Shown: in pieces, positions 6,014 through 10,520 of the stretch
Numbering within the stretch: position 1 is the stretch's first letter
How the letters are laid out: every line of letters begins with the position of its first letter
The notes under the pieces: generated by a model
The model's database searches: none
What the model saw: the letters and a program-made list of their open reading frames with translations, nothing else
What the model was told of the DNA's origin: nothing
Made by a program: the position numbers and the translations under genes
Assembly: GCA_020718945.1 (NCBI GenBank)
Contig: DYRB01000069.1
Span: 1 to 10,520 of the forward strand
Source: Lamprocystis purpurea
GTDB lineage: Bacteria > Pseudomonadota > Gammaproteobacteria > Chromatiales > Chromatiaceae
Direction: 5' to 3'
Length of the DNA: 10,520 nt

Positions 6014-6781
6014 ATGGCGGAGACTGAACGCAACCTGGCCGGTCGGGTGGGCCTGATCACCGGGGCCGCGGCGCGCATCGGCGCCGAGATCGCCCGCACC
6101 CTGCACGCCCAGGGCATGGACCTGGTGCTGCATTACCGCAGCTCCGCGGACCAGGCCCAGGCCCTGGCCGAGGGCCTGATGTCCCTGCGCCCGGGCTCGG
6201 TCCTGCTGGTCCAGGCGGACCTGGGCGACACCCTGGCCCTGCCGGCTCTCATCGAGCGGGTCAGGGCCTTCCGCGGGCGGTTGGACCTGCTGGTCAACAA
6301 CGCCTCCAGCTTCTATCCCACCCCCATCGATACCGCCAGTGAAGGCCAGTGGGACGACCTGATGGGCTCCAACCTCAAGGGGCCCTTCTTCCTGGCCCAG
6401 GCCGCCGCGCCCCTGCTGCGGGCCGGCGGCGGGGCCATAGTCAACCTGGTAGACATCCACGCCGAGCGGCCCCTGCGCGACCACCCCATCTACTGCATGG
6501 CCAAGGCCGGCAACGCCATGATGGTCCGCGCCCTGGCCCGGGACCTGGGCCCCGAGGTGCGGGTCAACGGGGTAGCGCCCGGGGCCATACTCTGGCCCGG
6601 TGCTGGGCCGGACCAGGGCCTGAGCGAGGAGGCCCGGCAGAAGATCCTGGACCGCACCGCCCTGGGTCGCCCTGGGACCCCCGCCGACATAGCCCGGGCC
6701 GTGCTGTTCCTGGCCCGGGATGCGGACTACGTCACCGGGCAGATCCTCAATGTGGACGGCGGGCGGACGATACAGCAGTGA
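6014..6781 (+). CDS. Pteridine reductase (PTR1/FolM-like short-chain dehydrogenase)
   Basis: A 255-residue SDR enzyme expected to reduce dihydropterins (and perhaps dihydrofolate or dihydromonapterin) with NADPH in the cytoplasm. The nucleotide-binding loop is TGAAARIG (16-23); HYRSS at 40-44 matches the basic NADPH 2'-phosphate-binding HYxRS-like motif of pteridine reductases; NNASSFYPTP starts at 95. The catalytic triad separates it from ordinary FabG-like SDRs: the usual Ser is replaced by Asp147 (NLVDIHAERPLRDHPIY), exactly 13 residues before Tyr160, with Lys164 in YCMAK, the D-Y-K spacing of PTR1. The end (DYVTGQILNVDGG) is standard SDR. AGAGG at 6004-6008, five bases before the ATG, supports this start. 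E. coli FolM is a related enzyme. It diverges from the methyltransferase gene, and no other folate gene is in view. Confidence 0.88.
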   Translation: MAETERNLAGRVGLITGAAARIGAEIARTLHAQGMDLVLHYRSSADQAQALAEGLMSLRPGSVLLVQADLGDTLALPALIERVRAFRGRLDLLVNNASSFYPTPIDTASEGQWDDLMGSNLKGPFFLAQAAAPLLRAGGGAIVNLVDIHAERPLRDHPIYCMAKAGNAMMVRALARDLGPEVRVNGVAPGAILWPGAGPDQGLSEEARQKILDRTALGRPGTPADIARAVLFLARDADYVTGQILNVDGGRTIQQ

Positions 6782-6911
6782 TCGGGGGCGGCCGTGGGGC
6801 CCCGGTCTGAGGCGCCTCCCCAGACGTGTCTGCTTGTCATGGGCCGCCCCGGTGCCTCCCGGGGGATGCAACGCGCTCCGACTGCCGCGTTTCGCTGAAA
6901 TCTGCAAGGCC

Positions 6912-6952
6912 GTCGTCCCGGCATCATGCCGGGACCCAGGCCGTGGACGGTA
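6912..6952 (+). repeat. CCCGGC...GCCGGG repeat, copy 1
   Basis: The block GTCGTCCCGGCATCATGCC continues with GGGACCCAGG and ends GGACGGTA. Its core CCCGGCATCATGCCGGG (6917-6933) is a seven-base-pair hairpin with a three-base loop. The whole block recurs in inverted orientation at 7882-7923, including the flanking GTCGTC and GGACGGTA. This copy lies 45 bases past the dps stop codon and 130 bases past the pteridine reductase stop, so it could also help terminate transcription. Confidence 0.75.
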
Positions 6953-6997
6953 GCCTCGCTGGCTGACGGGGCTCGCGGTATTGGGTGAAAGGGTCCG

Positions 6998-7483
6998 CTA
7001 GTGCCCGGCCAGCATGGCCCTGAGCATCCAGGCGGTCTTCTCGTGGACCTGCATGCGCTGGGTCAGCAGATCGGCGGTGGGCTGATCGTTGGCCGCATCG
7101 GCCAGGGCGAAGACCCCCCGGGCGGTGCGCACCACCGTCTCCTGGTCCCGCGCCAGTTGACCGATCATGTCCATGGCCCCGGGGTGTCCGGCGGCGTCCT
7201 CCACCGTGCTCAACCGGGCGAAGTCCCGGTAGGACCCAGGGGCCGGATGCCCCAGGGCGCGGATGCGCTCGGCGATCAGGTCCACCGCCAACGCGAGCTC
7301 GGTGTACTGGGTCTCGAACATCAGGTGCAGGGTGTTGAACATCGGTCCCTCGACGTTCCAGTGGAAGTTGTGGGTCTTGAGGTAGAGGGTATAGGTGTCC
7401 GCCAGGACCCGGCTCAGGCCCTCGGCGATGGCCTGGCGCTGGGTGTCGGGGATGCCGATGTCGATCTGGGTATAGGCGTTCAT
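6998..7483 (-). CDS. dps: Dps-family ferritin-like iron-storage/DNA-protection protein
   Basis: Dps proteins form hollow 12-mers that oxidise Fe(II) with hydrogen peroxide, store the ferric iron and in some species coat DNA. The 161-residue product is of normal length. The ferroxidase residues lie between neighbouring subunits, and all four are present at the spacing of E. coli Dps (12, 15 and 4 residues): His41 in KTHNFHWNVEGP, His53 in NTLHLMF, Asp68 and Glu72 in VDLIAERIRALG. The C-terminal QMQVHEKTAWMLRAML-like helix is also typical. The N-terminus is short and has no Lys-rich tail, so the DNA binding seen in E. coli Dps is doubtful. AGAGGA five bases before the ATG at 7483 fixes the start. 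The gene stands alone, and an inverted repeat upstream at 7569-7591 may regulate it. Confidence 0.93.
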   Translation of the reverse strand: MNAYTQIDIGIPDTQRQAIAEGLSRVLADTYTLYLKTHNFHWNVEGPMFNTLHLMFETQYTELALAVDLIAERIRALGHPAPGSYRDFARLSTVEDAAGHPGAMDMIGQLARDQETVVRTARGVFALADAANDQPTADLLTQRMQVHEKTAWMLRAMLAGH

Positions 7484-7568
7484 GCTGGTCCTCTCGCAGG
7501 GCTTGGGTCTTGAATGGGGCCTGGGCCCCGGTGTTGCCGCGTTCGGGACTGAGTATGGGTAGGGGGCG

Positions 7569-7591
7569 GTACAAGGGAAAATCGCTTGTAC
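7569..7591 (-). promoter_or_regulatory. Perfect inverted repeat upstream of dps, possible operator
   Basis: GTACAAG (7569-7575) and CTTGTAC (7585-7591) are perfect inverted copies separated by nine bases (ggaaaatcg), 86 bases before the dps start codon, in an AT-rich patch. The shape is that of a dimeric repressor or activator site. It does not match the OxyR, Fur or PerR consensus as I know them. I see no convincing -35/-10 pair nearby; CATACT at 7557-7552 on the minus strand is a possible -10. Confidence 0.4.
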
Positions 7592-7629
7592 TGTTCGCCG
7601 CATTTGAACTTGACGATGACTCTCCTGGC

Positions 7630-7649
7630 CGCGAAGCTCCAGCTTCGCG
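7630..7649. repeat. Short perfect hairpin (CGCGAAGCT/AGCTTCGCG)
   Basis: CGCGAAGCT at 7630-7638 and AGCTTCGCG at 7641-7649 form a nine-base-pair palindrome with a CC loop. It is one of several unrelated palindromes in the 472-base gene-free stretch upstream of dps (7484-7955), which otherwise holds the possible operator, the REP-like pair and the second CCCGGC repeat. Confidence 0.55.
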
Positions 7650-7720
7650 ACCGGATGAATGGGCCGGGGGCAGGGGAGAGCGGGGCGGCGGTCGGCTTTG
7701 CTGGGCCTGGTGCCAACCAG

Positions 7721-7805
7721 GTGGGAGCGGCGCCTCGCCGCAACGGGCTCGCTTACAGCGACGCCTCTGGAAGACGCTGGGTCGCGCCGGGGGCGGCGCT
7801 CCCAC
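7721..7805. repeat. REP-like inverted pair, third copy
   Basis: The left arm (7721-7746) begins GTGGGAGCGGCGCCTCGCCG, identical to the left arm at 10429-10448. The right arm (7780-7805) ends GGGCGGCGCTCCCAC and pairs with it. The spacer starts CGGGCTCGCT, also present in the two other copies. The arms pair imperfectly but over most of their 26 bases, as in REP/BIME-type elements. The GTGGGAGCGG start is the same as in the well-known REP sequences of Pseudomonas, from memory. Confidence 0.75.
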
Positions 7806-7881
7806 GGGTGGCGGCTGGGTGGGTATGGTTGTCGCCCATGGGCCCTGGTGATTGGCGCCGGGCCTCGGCTCGCCTGCGGCT

Positions 7882-7923
7882 TACCGTCCTTAGCCCTGGG
7901 TCCCGGCGTCGTGCCGGGACGAC
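7882..7923 (-). repeat. CCCGGC...GCCGGG repeat, copy 2 (inverted)
   Basis: On the minus strand this reads GTCGTCCCGGCACGACGCC, then GGGACCCAGG and GGACGGTA, the same block as 6912-6952. The core hairpin pairs CCCGGC at 7902-7907 with GCCGGG at 7913-7918. It lies 32 bases past the stop of the receiver/HPt reading frame, so it may act as that gene's terminator. With copy 1 it brackets the dps gene in inverted orientation. Confidence 0.75.
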
Positions 7924-7955
7924 AGCTTTGAGGACCGACCGGCGTCGCAGCCTGG

Positions 7956-8759
7956 TCAGGCCGCGCGCCGATCCAGGTAGCGTTGGAGGACGGCGTTGGT
8001 GGCGGCCAGCAGGCGCCGGAACTCGGGGAACACCTCCTTGCCCCGGTCCAGGTTGCCCTCCTTGCCGCTGAGCTCGAGTTGGAAGGCGACCTCGTGGAGC
8101 AACTCGTCGCCGATGTTGCCCGTAGCGCCCTTGATGGAGTGGGCGTGGTGGCGCAGGGCCTCGGCGTCGCCCCGCTCCAGGGCCGCGGCGATCTCGGCCT
8201 GGAGGTTGGCGGATTCGCTGAGGTAGACCTCGGCGATCTCGGCGGCCAGGTCGTGGTCGTTGTCCAGGCGTTCGAGCAGGTCTTCGATGCGGAAGCTGTG
8301 CTCCGGTGCCTCGGCGATATCCGGCATGTCGGGTTCCTCGTCTGTCTCCGCTGTGGCGGCATTCAGGTGACGCGCCAGGGCGTCGGCCAGGAGCTTGCGC
8401 TGCACCGGCTTGGTCAGGAAATCGTCCATGCCCGCCCCCAGGCAGCGGTCGCGGTCGTCCACCGTGGCGAAGGCGGTCATGGCGATGATGGTCTTGTGCT
8501 CGCCGGTGCCGGCCTCGTGTTTGCGGTACAGGCGGGTCGCCTCCAGGCCGTCCATGTCAGGCATCTGCACGTCCATCAGCACCAGGTCGTAGGGCATGGT
8601 GTAGAGGGCGTTGAGGGCCTCCTGGCCGTTGCTGACCGCATCGGCTCGGTAGCCGAGCTGGTTCAGCATGGCCAGGGCGACCTTCTGGTGGGTGATGTTG
8701 TCCTCGGCCACCAGGATGCGGAAGGGCCGCGCCTGGCCGGGGGTCGCGCCGAGCTTCGC
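7956..8759 (-). CDS. Receiver plus HPt domains, 3' part of a frameshifted sensor gene
   Basis: Residues here are numbered from the GTG at 8711. A response-regulator receiver domain begins ILVAEDN (acidic Glu3-Asp4 in the partial numbering), with phosphoacceptor Asp47 in DLVLMDVQMPDMDG, Thr79 in IIAMTAFA and Lys101 in LTKPV. An acidic linker (about 118-137) leads to an HPt domain whose phosphohistidine is His191 in HHAHSIKGATGNIG. These are the last two stations of a hybrid-kinase phosphorelay. The frame is open from the TGA at 8762-8760 and reads AKLGATPGQARPFRILVAEDN, but it holds no ATG, GTG or TTG before the GTG at 8711, which would cut off the first beta strand. This frame therefore looks like the 3' end of the neighbouring sensor gene, thrown out of frame. 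On its own it may be translated poorly or not at all. Confidence 0.8.
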   Translation of the reverse strand, partial: AKLGATPGQARPFRILVAEDNITHQKVALAMLNQLGYRADAVSNGQEALNALYTMPYDLVLMDVQMPDMDGLEATRLYRKHEAGTGEHKTIIAMTAFATVDDRDRCLGAGMDDFLTKPVQRKLLADALARHLNAATAETDEEPDMPDIAEAPEHSFRIEDLLERLDNDHDLAAEIAEVYLSESANLQAEIAAALERGDAEALRHHAHSIKGATGNIGDELLHEVAFQLELSGKEGNLDRGKEVFPEFRRLLAATNAVLQRYLDRRAA

Positions 8760-10182
8760 TCACATCGCGGATGCTGGAGCGCTGCCCCAGGCAGGTCCCG
8801 TCGGTGTCGTAGATGGGCTGCCAGGACAGGGCCGCCCACAGGACCTGGCCGTGCTTGTGGACCAGGCGGAACTCCAGGTCGTGGCCCCGGCTGATGCCGC
8901 AGTTCTCCAGGGCCTGGCGCAGGGTAGGACGGTCCTCCGGGTGGACCATGGGCAGCGGGTAGTCCGGCATGCGCATGCATTCCTCCACCGTGTAGCCGGT
9001 GAGGCGCTCCACCGCCGGGTTGACCCACAGTGGCCGGCCCTGGGGATCGGTCCAGTTCTCCCAGTCGTAGGTGTAGTTGGCGATGGCGCGGAACTCGCGC
9101 TCGCCCTTGACCAGGGCCTCCTCGGCGCGCAGGCGCTCGGCGATCTCCGCCTCCAGGGCGCAGTTCTTCTCCTGGACCTCGCGCTCGCGCCGGGCCGACT
9201 CGTTGAGATGGGCCTCCAGGGCGGCGGCGTGCAGGTTGAGCCGGAAGACCATTACCACCCCGGCCAGGACCAGGGCCGCCAGCACCCCCATGCCGAGCAT
9301 CTGCTGCCAGGGCTGGATCTTGCCTTCCACCTCGGACAGGGGGGCTGTTTCCACCAGATGCAGGGGTGTGTCCTCCACCGGGGACACCGAGGCGAACATG
9401 GGGACTGGGCCGTCCGGCAGGTTGGCGGTGTAGCGGATGGCCCCTCGGGTGGGCGGGCCTGGGGGGATGCGCAGGTCTGCCAGCAGGGGGCTGGGTTCAC
9501 CACCCACCGGTTCCAGGCCGGCAGCGGTGGCAGAGACCAGCAGGGATGCGAAGGCATCCGTCGTGTCGCCGTTGGTGAGCATGGCCCGGTAGAGGTCCTT
9601 GGGGTTCAGCCAGGCGAGGATCTGACCGGCGTACTGGTCCTTCAGGTAGTAGGCGATGGAGATCAACAGCGAGTGCCCGCCATCCTGGGTGAGTATCCCG
9701 CCCTTGCGCTGGTGGGGGTCGAGGAAGCCCTTGAACTGGGTCGCGTCGGGACCCTCCGCATCCCCTGAGGTGTCCGCCACGGTCTCACCGTCGGCGTCGA
9801 TAAGGACGATGCGCCGGTAGATGGGCGTCCCGTCGAGCTGCTTGCGCTCGATCAGGCCCTGAAAGGCGACCTTGAGGAACCGCTTGTCGGCCTTCTCGGT
9901 AATGCTGATGCCCTTGGCCCTGTTGTCGAAATAGACAAAGACCGGCGGGGCCAGGGCAAGGTTTTGCAGGTCGTCCCGGCGCTCGCCGAAGAAGTACTCC
10001 AGGGCGCTGGCGCGCCGCTCGGTCTCCTGGTGGACCTTGTCCCGCAACAGGTCCTGCAACCCGGCGGCGGCCTGGAAGTTGCTGTAGAGCAGATAGGTGA
10101 CATAGCCCAGGAGGGTCAGCCCCGAGAGGACGGTCGCGATGGCGTTCCTGCGCGACAGCTTGGGCTTGGGTTCGTCGGTCAT
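8557..10182 (-). CDS. Membrane sensor with PAS domain, 5' part of a frameshifted sensor gene
   Basis: The frame encodes 541 residues from the ATG at 10182. Residues 11-33 (RRNAIATVLSGLTLLGYVTYLLY) are the first membrane helix, and 293-316 (around MLGMGVLAALVLAGVVMVF) the second. They enclose a periplasmic region of about 255 residues with Cache-like features (RIVLIDADGETVADTSGDAEG, SLLISIAYY). A coiled coil (about 321-362, EAEIAERLRAEEALVKGEREF) leads into a PAS domain (363-478) ending SSIRDVSEARRD. Such proteins sense a periplasmic signal and normally continue into a HisKA/HATPase_c kinase. None is present: from about residue 480 the frame reads Pro/Gly/His-rich sequence, and the receiver domain lies in another frame. 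As written it is a kinase-less sensor with a junk tail of about 60 residues. AAGG near the ATG is a weak ribosome site. Confidence 0.8.
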   Translation of the reverse strand: MTDEPKPKLSRRNAIATVLSGLTLLGYVTYLLYSNFQAAAGLQDLLRDKVHQETERRASALEYFFGERRDDLQNLALAPPVFVYFDNRAKGISITEKADKRFLKVAFQGLIERKQLDGTPIYRRIVLIDADGETVADTSGDAEGPDATQFKGFLDPHQRKGGILTQDGGHSLLISIAYYLKDQYAGQILAWLNPKDLYRAMLTNGDTTDAFASLLVSATAAGLEPVGGEPSPLLADLRIPPGPPTRGAIRYTANLPDGPVPMFASVSPVEDTPLHLVETAPLSEVEGKIQPWQQMLGMGVLAALVLAGVVMVFRLNLHAAALEAHLNESARREREVQEKNCALEAEIAERLRAEEALVKGEREFRAIANYTYDWENWTDPQGRPLWVNPAVERLTGYTVEECMRMPDYPLPMVHPEDRPTLRQALENCGISRGHDLEFRLVHKHGQVLWAALSWQPIYDTDGTCLGQRSSIRDVSEARRDPRPGAALPHPGGRGQHHPPEGRPGHAEPARLPSRCGQQRPGGPQRPLHHALRPGADGRADA

Positions 10183-10242
10183 CGCCTTGGGTTCGATCTC
10201 ATGAAAGCGATCTGGCGGGTGGCGGTTCGGCCTGGGCGCGCC

Positions 10243-10283
10243 CCAGCCAGAAAGGGCCTAGGGCCGAACCGGCCCTGGGCTGG
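10243..10283. repeat. Hairpin region upstream of the sensor gene
   Basis: AGGGCC (10260-10265) and GGCCCT (10271-10276) form a six-base-pair stem with a GAACC loop, and CCAGCC (10243-10248) with GGCTGG (10278-10283) could extend it across an internal bulge. It lies about 60-100 bases before the sensor start codon. It could be a leader structure or a terminator of an upstream gene outside the window; nothing else is visible in 10183-10393. Confidence 0.3.
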
Positions 10284-10393
10284 TGGGCATTGGGTTGTAC
10301 AGCGGTCGCCGCCGGGTTGGGGCGGCTCTCCAGGCGGCAACGACGGGCATGCTACGCGACTGGGCCAGTGGCGGCAACGGCGGACCCGGGGCC

Positions 10394-10520
10394 CAGCAAT
10401 TCCAAATTTGGAGGCCAGATCGGTGCCCGTGGGAGCGGCGCCTCGCCGCGACCGTGTAGTGTGGTGGTCCCCGGGCTCGCTGTGCTTCGTCCGGTCGCGC
10501 CGAGGCGGCGCTCCCACGGT
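10394..10520 (+). repeat. REP-like palindromic repeat, copy B (intact)
   Basis: Arms at 10429-10454 (starting GTGGGAGCGGCGCCTCGCCG) and 10492-10517 (ending GGCGGCGCTCCCAC) are inverted copies at 24 of 26 positions and would form a long hairpin around a 37-base spacer. Ahead of it lies a block with the perfect palindrome TCCAAATTTGGA (10401-10412), shared with copy A at 2655. The final CGGT adjoins the window edge, so the element may continue beyond it. It probably lies just upstream of, or after, a gene outside the window. Confidence 0.8.

Noticed and set aside
6785..6850. GGGGCGGCC at 6785-6793 pairing with GGCCGCCCC at 6842-6850, after the pteridine reductase
   Set aside because: A nine-base match across a 48-base loop in GC-rich DNA; no T run, too weak to call a terminator.
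4703..6907. A 734-codon open frame on the minus strand reading through the methyltransferase and across the pteridine reductase
   Set aside because: Only its last 390 codons (from the ATG at 5875) encode a recognisable protein. The rest is the antisense of the pteridine reductase, kept open by high GC.
1..10520. Search for CRISPR arrays, tRNA or rRNA genes
   Set aside because: The repeats seen are inverted palindromes and not regularly spaced direct repeats; no cloverleaf with a CCA end or rRNA motif was found.

Overview
This is a GC-rich stretch of bacterial chromosome. Codon use, the mix of families (Slt-type lytic transglycosylase, PTR1-like pteridine reductase, MidA-type methyltransferase, TauE/SafE exporter, Dps, multi-domain sensor) and abundant small repeats between genes suggest a gammaproteobacterium, perhaps a Chromatiales-type purple sulfur bacterium. 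The assignment is an inference; there is no rRNA or other marker gene in the window.

Layout. Positions 1-520 hold a decayed toxin-antitoxin locus on the minus strand: an intact ParD-like antitoxin (210-458) followed directly by what looks like only the last two dozen codons of a ParE toxin (135-209). An AT-rich promoter/operator region separates it from a plus-strand soluble lytic transglycosylase gene (626-2635). A 370-base gap follows with a split copy of a palindromic repeat and a hairpin ahead of a small exported, methionine-rich protein of unknown function (3006-3692). That gene converges on a minus-strand TauE/SafE membrane exporter (3722-4516). A MITE-like element with near-perfect terminal inverted repeats (4547-4674) separates the exporter from a minus-strand MidA/NDUFAF7-type methyltransferase (4703-5875), which diverges from a plus-strand pteridine reductase (6014-6781). 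A Dps ferritin-like protein (6998-7483, minus) sits between two inverted copies of a short CCCGGC...GCCGGG repeat. The last 2.3 kb (7956-10182, minus) is one sensory gene in two frames: membrane sensor plus PAS domain, then response-regulator receiver plus HPt domain, with no histidine kinase core between them and a frame change at a run of five C.

How the genes relate. There is no long operon; most genes stand alone, divergently or convergently, and are separated by repeats. Shared themes are the cell envelope (Slt, exported protein, exporter), pterin/methyl metabolism (reductase and methyltransferase back to back), and stress or signalling (Dps, broken phosphorelay protein).

The most notable signals are (a) the sensor gene that lost its kinase core and its frame, (b) the orphan antitoxin with only a toxin stub, and (c) at least five families of short inverted repeats filling nearly every intergenic space, one of them at 2.65 kb, 7.7 kb and 10.4 kb, with one copy split by a 71-base segment. 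I did not find a convincing new multi-gene system.
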